The notes: generated from the sequence alone by a model not told the origin. DNA of 64,000 bases from Phlegmacium glaucopus (GCA_015039465.1 MU130570.1:135428-199427); one strand, 5' to 3'; shown: positions 19,704 through 31,065, counted from the stretch's first letter. Translations and numbers: made by a program.

Positions 19704-21531
19704 AATGCAAACTCATGATGAGTGGACAGAATGTTCCAGGACTGGAATCAATGACTTACGGGCTGTTGAGGCACCAGAGAAAGAAGACTCATGATAAGTG
19801 GACAGAATGTTCCAGGACAGGAATCAATGACTTACAAACTGTTGAGGCACCAGAGAAAGAAAACTTGTGATGAATGGACAGAATGTTCCAGGACAGGAAT
19901 TAATGACTTACATTCTGTTGAGAAAGGCAAACTCATGATCAGTGAACAGAATGTTCCAGGACAGGAATCAATGACTTACAGCCTGTTGAGGCACCAGAGA
20001 AAGCAAACTCATGATCAGTGGACAGAATGTTCCAGGACAGGAATCAATGACTTACATTCTGTTGAGAAAGGCAAACTCATGATCAGTGAACAGAATGTTC
20101 CAGGACAGGAATCAATGACTTACAAACTGTTGAGGCACCAGAGAAAGAAAATTCATGATCAGTGGACAGAATGTTCCAGGACATGAATCAATGACTTGCT
20201 TTCTGTTGAGGCACCAGAGAAAGCAAACTCATGATGAGTGGACAGAATGTTCCATGACAGGAGTCAATGACTTACATCCTGTTGAGGCACCAGAGAAATA
20301 GAAGTCATGATAAGTGGACAGAATGTTCCAGGACAGGAATCAATCACTTACAACCTGTTGAGGCACCAGAGAAAGCAAACTCATGATGAGTGAACAGAAT
20401 ATTCCAGGACAGGAATCAATGACTTACATCCTGTTGAGGCACCAGAGAAAACAAACTCATGATGAGTGAACAGAATATTCCAGGACATGAATTAATGACT
20501 TACATCCTGTTGAGGCACCAGAGAAAGAAAATTCATGATCAGTGGACAGAATGTTCCAGGACAGGAATCAATGACTTACTTGCTGTTGAGGCACCAGAGA
20601 AAGCAAACTTATGATGAGTGGACAGAATGTTCCATGACAGGAGTCAATGACTTACATCCTGTTGAGGCACCAGAGAAATAGAAGTCATGATAAGTGGACA
20701 GAATGTTCCAGGACAGGAATCAATGACTTACAACCTGTTGAGGCACCAGAGAAAGCAAACTCATGATGAGTGGACAGAATGTTCCAGGACAGGAATCAAT
20801 GACTTACATCCTGTTGAGGCACCAGAGAAAGCAAACTCATGATCAGTGGACAGAATGTTCCAGGATAGGAATCAATGACCTACTCCCTGTTGAGGCACCA
20901 GAGAAAGCAAACCCATGATCAGTGGACAGAATGTTCCATGACAGGAGTCAATGAGTTACTTTCTGTTGAGGCACCAGAGAAAGCAAACCCATGATCAGTG
21001 GACAGAATGTTCCAGGACATGAATCAATGACTTACAACCTGTTATGGCACCAGAGAAAGAAACCTCATGATGAGTGGACAGAATATTCCAGGACATGAAT
21101 CAATGACTTACTTGCTGTTGAGGCACCAGAGAAAACAAACTTATGATCAGTGGACAGAATGTTCCAGGATATGAATCAGTGACTTACAACCTGTGGAGGC
21201 ACCAGAGAAAAACAAACTCATGATCAGTGGACAGAATGCTCCAGGACAGGAATCAATGACTTACATCCTGTTGAAGCACCAGGAAATCAAACTTATGATG
21301 AGTGGACAGAATGTTCCAGGACAGGAATCAATGACTTACTTCCTGTTGAAGCACCAGGAAAATCAAACTTATGATGAGTACAGAATGTTCCAGGACAGGA
21401 ATCAATGACTTACAAACTGTTGAGACACCAGAGAAATCAAACTCATGATGAGTGGACAGAATGTTCCAGGACAGGAATCAATGACTTACAAACTGTTGAG
21501 GCACCAGAGAAAGTAAACTCATGATCAGTGG
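19704..21531 (-). repeat. 76-bp tandem array, family A, right block (about 24 units)
   Basis: About 24 more units of the same 73+3 structure. Plus-strand triplets include GGG, AAA, ATT, AGC, TTT, ATC, AAC, TTG, TCC and TTC. Read on the minus strand, none is a stop codon, and every unit keeps the AG before its triplet. Nearly all keep GT after it; exceptions are a GC (GCAAGTC) in this block and a GG in the left block. Plus-strand open frames here arise from the repeat and shift frame with each 76-bp unit. Confidence 0.9.
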
Positions 21532-21864
21532 GGTGTATGTCCTCATACAGAAAATCATGGATGGGTGGGATATAAATTAGATGCTTACCCACTGCAAAAT
21601 TGCAGTTAATGATGATATTTTACAATGGTTCTTAATAGCTACTCTGTTTGCATATCTTAGTATTCTGTTCATGACAATTAAGGTATAGTATTCACCACAA
21701 AATGTGGAAACCACAGTGCCATCCTTTCCTGGAATGCAGTAGGTATAAGAGCAATTGGTTGCTCCTGATATCCAGTCTTAAAAATTTCAGGGATCAATTC
21801 ACTAGAGAATCATTCATTGAATCATTGAGTGCATGGGATGTGGAATAAATTCAGTTGAATAACA
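21532..21864 (-). other. Sequence flanking the array, with a one-codon exon-like site
   Basis: On the minus strand, just upstream of the array, TTTTGCAG-TGG-GTAAGCATCTAAT (TGG at 21589-21591) has the same acceptor/triplet/donor arrangement as the array units but unrelated intron sequence. Further upstream a short Cys-containing open piece (NCSYTYCIPGKDGTVV.., about 21760-21700) may be an exon. No start codon or signal peptide can be fixed. Confidence 0.3.
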
Positions 21865-23149
21865 TCACCTCTCCACCACATACTTGATGGATAGCTCTAG
21901 ATTGTTTCGCTGCATAGATACAAACAACCGCTTTAAATTCGTGTTGTTTAGCACCGCTGCTACAGTGTCCACCAGTTGATGACAGTCTGCTTGGGGTTTG
22001 TTCATATCTATAACTTGACAGTTAACTTGTGTTGCCATAAACACAGAACAGAATGCTTGCATTACCTCGCAAATATACATGACCTTTTGGAGGAAAGTCC
22101 AGCTCGTGAAAGATAGGTAAATACTCCTTTTCGAAGTCGGCCACCGCGCGATCAGCTGTCTGATTGACTGCATCGGACGGAGGGATGCCCTCCCTTATCA
22201 GCTTGCTGTATGCTACATCTTCTAAAGCATCAAATTTAGTGAATATGGCGACTACTGGGACTGCAAAAAATGTCCTTCAGACGATGATTTACAGAAACAC
22301 CCAACAATCTACTGCTCACCACTCCCTGTACCACACTCTCCAAAGAAACTTCGCTCTGCTGCTGTGAATGGCCTTTCATCATCCATCGGGATGCAGTACC
22401 TATAGAGGCAAGAAATGGATCGGACGAAACTCCAAATTGACGATAACCCACCATATGACATGTAATTGTTCATTTAGGTCGACCATCTTCGATTTCTGTG
22501 TTATGAACTGTTTCACTTTATTAAGTTCCTCGACAGTTCCCGCCTCAAAACCACGGGAATCGTGGAAAATGAATCCAGGGTTGCTCTTGAATATCAGCTC
22601 ATTCTCGATATTGTGCATCCCGCGCTGAGATAATATAAGTTCATCCTCGATGCGAAACACGATATCATACATACCTCCACAGAAGGCTTGAGTATCGAGT
22701 TTTTAATCTGATGATCCAAATTTCATCAACATCATCACCTCTAAATCGATTTTTTTCAGTGTGATTGCCTACCTTCTTCCCTTCGGTATTGAATACCTCT
22801 GGTTGCTTTGTTGTGTTGCAGACCTTTTGAAGGATGGTAGTCTTGCCTGCATTTGCTCGGCCTATGACGAGAACGCGAAAGCGACGGGCCATCGCTCGAA
22901 TTTCCTTGGATCGACGATCATCGGGCAGGGCAGTTGATGTTGATTCAGATTGTGATGTTGCACCTACAAGTCAACTGAATTATGAATGCATATATTCTAT
23001 GAGAAAACAATCCGACCTGCGGAAGTATGAAACTGTCCAAACGCATCCTGAGTCTGGCTTGCAGCAGGTGGTTGTCGATTCAAATCTAATAGGATAGTCT
23101 GAGAACATGAACAACTCGCTTTGGCAGCGGAATCTGACTTATGAGCCGA
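21865..23149 (-). CDS. G-domain GTPase, seven exons visible
   Basis: Exons on the minus strand are 23149-23017, 22963-22773, 22707-22675, 22624-22452, 22399-22320, 22260-22066 and 22007-21865, all joining in frame to a TGA at 21865-21867 (about 315 residues). The P-loop is GRANAGKTT (G1), the G3 motif is DSRGFEAG and the G4 motif is FTKFDALED. This is the fungal GTPase family with an Asp-Ser-Arg-Gly G3 in place of Asp-x-x-Gly, common in many copies in Agaricomycetes; its role is unknown. An internal ATG at 22892 gives a start just before the P-loop, but the frame runs through a spliced upstream exon, so the true start is probably upstream of 23149 and unresolved. No membrane segment is visible at the C-terminus. 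The gene is divergent from the kinase-like gene at 23461. Confidence 0.85.
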
Positions 23150-23460
23150 CTAAACTTGTCCTGAAATTTGTGCATCGAATGTATATCTGAAGTGTGGCTG
23201 GAAGGTCAAGCAGTGATTCGAAGAGAATGAGGTGTCCACGACGAGTAAATGATTAGATCAGTATTTGTCATTATAAATATTATAAGTCAGCTCGTTTTTG
23301 TTGTAAACCCCGAAACGACGGATGGGCAGGAGCCTGCATTATGCTGTTCATTCTCTCTTGCTAGGTTAAGAATCCCATTGAAAGGAGATGACAGAAAACA
23401 ACAATGTGGCGGTAAGAAACTTCCACGTCACGTTCTGTCCTTGAATTGACGAGCAGTACT

Positions 23461-24249
23461 ATGCAGCCCGCTTCCTTTGATTCAAAGCCTGAGGTTTTAT
23501 CCATGGATGTGGACGAGGACAACCAGGTAGTAAGCGAATATCGCATCCGCTTTGGCGACCAAATCAAATACATCTTGGTGGATCCGAAGACGTTTCACGA
23601 AGACATCCTCACCTTCCCCCCAGACCTAATTGATCACCTACCTGAGCTGCCAGATGGTGACTGGACGCGTGTTCGTATATTCCGAAAATCAGGTAATCTG
23701 GTCGTCGAGCCCTCCAACACACCGTTAAAGGGGGTTACCACATGCTGGCACGACAATATGGTCGACGTTCGATCTCTTGTTATGGAAGAACGATCCAGCG
23801 CGCGGGTGCGTGTCGTCAAATATAACTCAATGTCCGTCATTGCCAAGATAGCCCGGTTCGAGTTCGAAGTCCCATCGGTCGAGGCTGAAACTGCGATATA
23901 TCAAACCATTGATGGCCATGACATAGGACCTGTCTTCATTGGACATTTGGTCGAACATGGTCGAGTAATGGGATTCTTGCTCGAAAAGATAGATGGTCAC
24001 CATGGAGAAATTGGCGACCTGGAGGCATGCCAGTCTATCGTCAAGCGTCTCCATTCGTTGGGGATTGTCCACGGAGACTTGAACAAATACAACTTCATCG
24101 TTGGACCTACCAGAACTACTCTTATTGACTTCGAGCGCGCGGTAAAAAATGGAAGCAAAGAAGCAATGCAGAAAGAGTTTGCAGGCTTGACTGAACAACT
24201 GACAGAGGAGACGGGTCGAGGCGGTGGGTATCTTCCAGAGACACCATGA
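23461..24249 (+). CDS. Small kinase-like protein, intronless
   Basis: A single exon of 262 residues starts at ATG 23461. The C-terminal half has a minimal protein-kinase catalytic core: a hinge-like GFLLEKIDG at about residue 175, a catalytic loop HGDLNKYNFIV (about 210) and LIDFE (about 225) in place of the DFG motif. The N-terminal half carries the expected Glu/Lys-rich beta strands but no clear GxGxxG loop. This resembles the lipopolysaccharide-kinase/RIO-like group widespread in fungi. Activity is possible because the catalytic Asp, Asn and metal-binding Asp positions are filled. A decayed relative lies at 30600-31065. About 310 bp separate it from the divergent GTPase. Confidence 0.75.
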   Translation: MQPASFDSKPEVLSMDVDEDNQVVSEYRIRFGDQIKYILVDPKTFHEDILTFPPDLIDHLPELPDGDWTRVRIFRKSGNLVVEPSNTPLKGVTTCWHDNMVDVRSLVMEERSSARVRVVKYNSMSVIAKIARFEFEVPSVEAETAIYQTIDGHDIGPVFIGHLVEHGRVMGFLLEKIDGHHGEIGDLEACQSIVKRLHSLGIVHGDLNKYNFIVGPTRTTLIDFERAVKNGSKEAMQKEFAGLTEQLTEETGRGGGYLPETP

Positions 24250-25196
24250 AGCAGTAGGGCCGCACACCGTATAGCCGTATAGTTTATAGATGAAAAGGGT
24301 GTTCATTTTTTACATCTGTGTACCCATAGCGTATATATAGTTCTGGAGGTACTCGGTATGGCAAGTACGGCCGATATATTATATGTAGCTGATATAAAAG
24401 CGAAAAGGGAATATAATAAGTCAAAAGGCCAACAGAAATTAGAAACTACGTGGGTGGGACCTGACAAACTTTCGAGTGAGAATCAACTCTCCACAACTAC
24501 GGCGGACAGGTTGGTAGTTCGACGACGATATTGTGGTCATTCCAGTACCGTGTCATTTGTTACATTATCAGTTAGCTGTAACTAATATACCATGCGACAC
24601 TATTCTCTGCGGTCCAACTCGGCAACTCGAAAGTCAGAATGAAAACCACGTCGTATGCGCTTTGGGTTCATCCCAATGATATATGTACACAGCATACAAA
24701 GTGACGAACGAGCCGCATGTTCAGATCAATGACTTATACAGACAATTTCAGGTTCGCACTGAAAGAACAAAGCATAGGTACTACTGATCTCGAAGAAAGG
24801 GCAGGCAATAAAAAAAACGAACACGAGAACACAATTAGAGGTCAAATGATGATAGGAGCACATGTCCCGCAGTAACATGGTTTACTCAAGTTCGTAGATT
24901 TCGGGACTCGTAACAAGACTAGGTCCAACCGTCAGGCCACAACGTTAGCTCCCATTTCACTGTCCCCGATTCGAGAGCAGAAAAGTATAATGAATAAGGG
25001 GATCCGTGAAGCTATCGAAATGGACCAGCACAAAGAGATACAAGTCCAATGGAATGCTGGTGAATCGTGATTCCAATGAAACATGCCAACTGAAGGATCC
25101 GAATCCGTCCGTGTTCGTAAAAATGGACAATTAGAGGCTGTGATAACTTAGAGCGTACTGGAACATCTTCGTTATCACTGATGAGTTCATCCTTTT
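24250..25196. other. Intergenic, no gene seen
   Basis: The short open frames have no recognisable motif or splice support. No repeat structure stands out. Confidence 0.4.
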
Positions 25197-26600
25197 CTAT
25201 TGTTCATCGTCGTCATACTCACTTTCGCTCTGCTCCTTGGCTAGGCTGAAAACTTGGTCAATTGATTGGTTTTCTTGAATCGCCTAGCGAGAAACAACGG
25301 TACTTGGAACGACTCGTATATCGCCGAGAATGTCTTTATCCATGGCCCCCAGTTATAAGAAAGCCTGTAAAATGTTGAGTAAATAGATGAGGGGAGCGAG
25401 ATTGCACTAACGCTCATGATATAACGCGGAGCTATGTGACGCGGGGTAAACTGGCCGCGTTTCCGTCTCCAGCCTGACAGGAACACCGCCGCCCAAAGGC
25501 ATGGATGCAACATGCTTGACAACCTGCCCCTTCAGCATCTGGTAGATAACTACTTTGCGAGCCGTACGCGGCGATTCCTCCTGCCACGGATCCTTTAGAA
25601 AAAACATTGTAGGCTTCTTGACATCCTTTCGATTCTTTACGTTCTCTTGATAAGGATAGGCTACACAGCGTCTAGTGTCACGATAAAAAGGATGCGGACA
25701 AGCACGGGCATATTCCAAAGGCGGAATGAAGCAAATTTCTTGGTCGTCCGTTTTGTCATCTGTCATGTCCATGCGAAATAATCCTTCAAAGGAGAGAGGG
25801 GTGTCACCATGCTTGAACCTAGCACCGCCATACCAAGCGGATTGGTGATACTGCTCAAAGGCGTCACAAACGGGCTTTGGAAGACACTTCTGTGTAGCTC
25901 AACTGTGGGGCCAAACCTCTCTGAGGTGTGAATTGGCCATTACACAGGTAGAAGTTGAAGATGTGCAATGGGTAGTTGGTATAATCGAATCGACGTGACG
26001 ACGGCTCCCCGATGGCTCCAGCAAATGAAGCGAGCGTATCGACTGAGAATCAACATCAAGAAGTGTTTGGGAAAAGATATAAACAGACCGATACCTGCGT
26101 AAGCAGCAACCTGGCTGCGTGTGTGGGTACCAGACTCGGTGTCGGTCTCAACACTCAAGGAGGTGGAGGGTGTTGGTATGTTAGCCTCGTTGTCGGATGC
26201 TGTTTTCTTCTTCCGATGGTTCTTCCTCGCAGGTGATGGTTGAAGGCAGGCATCATCTGTGTCATCATAGTTCAGCGCGACATTTACACCCATCTCTTTC
26301 ATCCTTCTCCTTCTCCTTTTCATCTTCATCATGGCCATCCCGTTCCTCCTCAGCCTGTTCCTCCTCTCACCCTCATCCACGTCCTTGTGCTTCTCGTTTG
26401 ATACATGCTAGAATACATCTTGGCTAACGTCAGACTTGAATTCTTGATGAGTCCGTTGGCGCGAGAAGTTGGTACGTTCGGTAAGGTCGTCGTTTCAGCA
26501 GGTAGAAATATCTGAGTTGAGGTTATTGCGAGAGGTATCTAGTAGGTTGATGTTTAGAAAGCGAAGTCTGCGGTTTTTGAAACCTGGGCCTTCACCTGAG
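25197..26600 (-). pseudogene. FunK1-type protein kinase relic
   Basis: Minus-strand pieces match the N-terminal region of the fungal FunK1 kinase family: LTERTNFSRQRTHQEFKSDV (about 26480), a charged KHKDVDEGERRNRLRR stretch after an in-frame stop, RYARFICWSHRGAVVTS (about 26020), then after a one-base frame slip FDYTNYPLHIFNFYLC. FFLKDPWQEESPRTARKVVI (about 25600) is the FLKDxWREE block of the family. The last pieces end at a TAG at 25197-25199. The catalytic loop and everything after it are absent, so the gene is both truncated and interrupted. Confidence 0.65.
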
Positions 26601-26879
26601 AGAGATATAAGTTATACATTCAAATAATCGATTATCAGAGATAAACTCACAAACGGTTTATACATCACGGTTTTCCTCCTGCCGTCATTTAGGAACCACG
26701 CTCCGCAGATCCTTCAGATGCTGCTGTGAAGGGGGTATGCATCGGGCGTCGACTAGTTCCAAGGTAAGAATTCTTCAAGGAGCCTCAGGGGATCCAATCC
26801 AACGAGGTAGTGCCCTTTTGTCTCCAGGGCGATCCTTTCTTCATATTCCTGATCGGGTCCCAGAAGGATTTGCAGACTT

Positions 26880-26995
26880 ATAAACAATAGGGGTCTGGTG
26901 AGTAGGAGCTGTTGGACTCGGAGAGTTGTCGGAGAGGTGGTGTCTTTGGCGCGAGTCCTGATGTTATCACATGATTATGATCAACACCGAATAAT
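26880..26995 (+). repeat. Short dispersed repeat, copy 1
   Basis: About 110 bp (..AGACTTATAAACAATAGGGGTC.., GGTGTCTTTGGCG.., TATCACATGATTATGATCAAC..) recurs with small gaps at about 29430-29515. The two copies flank the 7TM gene and lie in direct orientation. No gene is seen between 26600 and 27512 apart from this. Confidence 0.5.
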
Positions 26996-27512
26996 ATGAT
27001 TTAGAATCTATGATCAATCTGAGTCGTGAATGAGGCTGAACAAATATGTTGGCGGTGGTCAATTTGCCAGGAGATATCCTGGTTGAACAAGGTGTCTGGC
27101 TAAGTCTTTCCCACGCTCGTTCCGTGATTGCACGTGATGATGGTTGATGGGCTTTTCGGTCCGAGTCTACCTTGGCGCTACTTTCACACTAGGAGCAAGC
27201 TCAATATTCAACTTCATGCACTCGACTCCTCCTTCTGATCTATTGCCCACACTTTTGTTCCACTGAGTACCAAGCTTTCTCCACTTAATGAGGGACCTTT
27301 ATGCAGAAACCATGTATGTACAGCCTTTGTCTGTGCCAGTATAATAAATTTAAATCAAATTAAATGTCTCTTATGTGCTCTGCTGAAAAATTGGCATAAC
27401 TAAATACAGATGTTGGAAGGACTCGTATATGCCGTGCAGAGCAATGAATAGCCCACACCTGCAAGTCTTTATGCGTTTATGTACCATATCTACAAGATCT
27501 AGTTCTATGTGA

Positions 27513-28801
27513 TCATCTATCTACCACCTGGATATCGTCACTTGGTCGAACGCCAATCTCACCGTCTCTATTCACAATATCAACATCTTCTGTTTCCGGA
27601 ATTGAATTTGAATTGGCAGCCACAAAGCGCAAACTCCCGATAGTAGATTCTATCATGGATTCCTTGTCGTGGAACGACAATCCCATTGAGACCCGCACAA
27701 GGATTATTGTGGGTGTTATGCCCTAGATAGACCCATGTTATTAGTAAAATAAGAAGTAACATTGACCAATGTTGTAATCACGTTGAGCATTTGGTGGATA
27801 TAAAAGATGATATTAAAAAGTTTATAACCAATGTCGTCTGTCCCCGGAAGAAGGCCGGATACGAGCCGAGCCGATTGGATTGCAAATAATAACATGCCAG
27901 ATTCAATTATTACGAATATGACAGTCCGAATTTTGCTCCCGCTAGTGACGCCCAAAGTTTGGTCATCCGAGATGGATTTGACTTCACGGTACACATTGAA
28001 GATCTTCAAGGTGATTAAGCCCGTCACCAGAACATTCACAGTTAGGGACGTGGCGAGACTTGCCAAACGCAGCCAACTCCCCCAGACAGGTAGCGTAACC
28101 TGAAGAACTTCGCCTGGGAGCTTGTGAAGGTGCTCTGGGCAACCCGGTAGCCACATAGCTAGAGGCAATAAATTAAAATTGGCTAGCCAAATAAGATAGC
28201 CTGACTGACCTAAGAATACAACTGCTAAGATTGAAGGAAGGATCACAACACGGATATTGCAACCCCACACAATCCAGCAACGGTAGATCTTTAAGTTTTG
28301 CGTGAATAAAATAAATAATAGGCATAGTAGCTCATACATACAAGGATAGATTGGGCTATGAAGTCGCAGCAGCCAGCTACTGCACCTTGAAGAAAAGATA
28401 TGTCGAGGTATGTTGTTAGATGCCGGTGTTTCTGCAGAACTGAAAGCTTCCTGAAAGCGCAAAGAAGAAGTGGTTATTGTTACCGATGGAATCGTTACTG
28501 ACCCCATACATTAAAGCTGCTGTATCAAGCACAACGGTAACGAGAGATAGAAAATATAGAGCACACAGAGCGCAAAGGATGTTTCTCGTCCTGTTGGAGC
28601 CTTTTTCCGATGCCCAGCGGTCTTGTAAATACATGGCAAATATGCCAGAATAGAGTCCTGGGACAGGTTAATGTTATACTTTCTTAGGTAGGGCCATAGA
28701 AAAAATATCTTACCGAACAGAAAGCCTTCGAGACATATTCCAATAATGTCAAAATCCGCAACAGTTAGCTTCATGACTTCGTGTCTGTTGTAATGACCCA
28801 T
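27513..28801 (-). CDS. Seven-transmembrane integral membrane protein
   Basis: Exons are 28801-28714, 28657-28484, 28439-28342, 28288-27782 and 27722-27513. All joins keep the frame, and a 51-nt in-frame intron (GTCAGTCAGG..GCCTCTAG) probably splits the fourth, giving about 341 residues. The protein starts MGHYNRHEVMKLTVADFDII and has seven hydrophobic segments, including GLYSGIFAMYLQ in the first, FIAQSILIYRCWIVWG in the third, and ends with NGITPTIILVRVSMGLSF followed by a polar cytoplasmic tail. This is a large lineage-specific Agaricomycete family of plasma-membrane or organelle proteins of unknown function, receptor-like in topology only. No defect is seen, so the gene is likely intact. 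Confidence 0.8.
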
Positions 28802-29562
28802 TGCATCCCCGACCCTTGCTTTATATAAGAGTCTAGTATCTATATCGGATGCGGTGGGACTTGGGGTTCGGTCGTAACCATAATCCGATTTTTACTAGTA
28901 TCAGGTATAGAAGGTGTACCGCATCGCCATGGATACATGCTAACTAGTTTGAGGCAGAAAATAGTGATCCAGAAATAAAAATCTACTCCTTTACGAGTTT
29001 GAAAAGGCATATCTAGTAGCAAGAACATGCAACCTGCCTTATTTTGGGTAACCGAGTTTTAAAAAGGTAAGCCTATCATTGAAATCTGTCATCAAAAAGA
29101 TGATCTCGGACACGAACAGAACTCGGGTCCATAGAAGGATTGGGTTGTATAGTCTCGTATGATAGCGTGACAAGGAATAAAAAATGAGCCATCATTTTGA
29201 ATGAGGGCTTGTCCCACCTGCATGACCTTGAAAAATACAAAAAATTGAGATTTATATTCCTAGGATGCCTTTAAACACATTCTGTCTATGATGTTGACCT
29301 CAGAAGTCACTTCACATGACATTATAAATTCATTTACCCAAAACTATGCACTGCCCTGATGAAATACGGACTTATAACATGTTATAAGCCCCTCTCACGT
29401 TTTGAGAGGTGGCTTAGTTGAGCCTATTGGGTTGTAGACTTATGAGCAATAGGGGTCGGGTGACTCGGAGTGGTGTCTTTGATGTGTATCACATGAAATG
29501 ATCAACATCGACAATTGTTCTGCCAGTGACAATCAAGTTCAACCCTATATTTGATACTCTCC
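28802..29562. other. Intergenic with second copy of a short repeat
   Basis: No gene is supported. The second copy of the ~110-bp repeat found at 26880-26995 occupies about 29430-29515. Confidence 0.4.
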
Positions 29563-29931
29563 TTACAGCTGCCTGCAAAATGCTAGGCCGTTTTTAAATC
29601 TTCTGTGTGCGCCTTTGTTTGGTGCAAATACACTTTTTGGGTAGATCCGTAGTAGATATGACGAATTGGAGCCAATGTGGAGCAATCCATCGGGATCTGA
29701 AAACTGTTCCAAGCACGGTTGCGGAGGTTACAGACATTGACCACTGTATATATTAATATGACATAGTTATTGTATTCGATGAGGGAGGCCGCGAGCGAGA
29801 AGAGGGGAGCGTGGAGCTGAAATGGCAATCGCATCATCACTCCCGCACTGTACCAAAAACAGGTGTTTACACCAAACACGGGCGGACACAGAAGATTTAA
29901 AGACGGCCTAGCATTTTGCAGGCAGCTGTAA
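29563..29931. mobile_element. Fold-back element with 46-bp inverted ends
   Basis: TTACAGCTGCCTGCAAAATG.. at 29563-29608 is repeated in inverse at 29886-29931 with one mismatch in 46 bp, enclosing 277 bp. No target duplication is clear on the flanks. A 138-codon minus-strand frame crosses the element but has no recognisable feature. Confidence 0.65.
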
Positions 29932-30599
29932 TCATCGTCATACAATCCAGAGGTAAAGAAGGTATTATTAAGGCGCAGGAACTTGGAATTACGAGACAAG
30001 TTCGAGACAAGTTGCGAGAAACTTTAGATGTTTCTCTGTGAAAATCTAGATGGGACATCCCTTGATGGCATGTACGTCGTTATCTGGAATTTTAAATGGA
30101 TTCCTATGTTCACTCTGGAGTTCAAACAAGAATATAGTGAAGGAGGTTCTGATGCTTCTAGCTAGCCTTTTCATGAAACGTTTGATTGGATCCAGACAGA
30201 TGTGAGTCATTTACGGTAAAATCGAATCGTGTTGCTCTATTCATTAGCGAAATGATGTTCGGGCCCGATTCTGTTGTCCTACTCCGATCCTCGTTAGTGG
30301 CGATTCGTGGCTCAGTGTCCTTGGTGCCGTATTCGCCGACAAAATTATCGTTCAAAGACTGACCCGACATAATGTGGATTGCGGATTCCTCAACATATGA
30401 GGGATGTCTGAGTGTACCAGCTCGCTCAAGTGTTGACTGCGCTCCGCAAAGTCTCATTGCCCTAAAAGCCTTTTTACGAATCTTCTCCCGCTCAAGATAT
30501 CCCACCACTTAAACCGAACGAACCTTATCCCCGTTTCTTCCCTTATCCGACTTCTGTTTAAAGAAGGAGACGTGGATGTTCGATTGAAACATGTGAAAA

Positions 30600-31065
30600 C
30601 CATTGGAGGATAACACGAGATGCGCGGCCTTTCTTGATGAGATGGAGGACAAGTCGCAAGGTTGCCATCAAGTTTGTTGACAGGTACGGTCGCGAGGTAC
30701 ATGAATTTCTGGCAAAACAAGGATATGCTCCAAGACTTTGGTATAGTGATCCACTCTCGCTGCAACTGGGTCAAGTTCCGCCGCCGTGCCTGCCAGGGCT
30801 TTCTTTGGGCCCTCTGCAGATGATTGTGATGGACTACATTATCGGGGCTCCTAATGGTCTACCACAGGCAGCACGTCCGCAGATTGAGAAAATACTGAAG
30901 AAATTGCATAGAAATGAATATATCTTTGGCGACTTGCGACTGTTTAACATCATATTCAATCCAGCTCATCGATTTTGATTGAGCGGGACGATACGATATG
31001 ACCGAAGATAACCTTCCTGACGATATTCGAATGTTAATTCCGAAACAACCAATAGCAGTCAGTCC
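30600..31065 (+). pseudogene. Kinase-like pseudogene
   Basis: Plus-strand residues KVAIKFVDRYGREVHEFLA (about 30660), LQMIVMDYIIGAP (about 30810) and FGDLRLFNIIF (about 30925) correspond to the lysine strand, hinge and catalytic loop of a small fungal kinase-like family. The following IDFD metal-binding motif lies in another frame with a stop right after it (about 30965-30985), and the remainder (..DIRMLIPKQP..) is short. The gene is frameshifted and truncated. Confidence 0.6.

Noticed and set aside
19637..20186. Tandem-repeat protein on the plus strand of family A (ECSRTGIND-type frames)
   Set aside because: The 76-bp period is not a multiple of three, so the frame changes every unit and stops appear quickly. 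The frames are by-products of the repeat.
17301..21531. CRISPR array
   Set aside because: The repeats are 73 bp and the 'spacers' only 3 bp; the context is eukaryotic with introns and no cas genes.
29583..29999. 138-codon minus-strand frame
   Set aside because: It runs through both arms of the fold-back element and has no recognisable motif.
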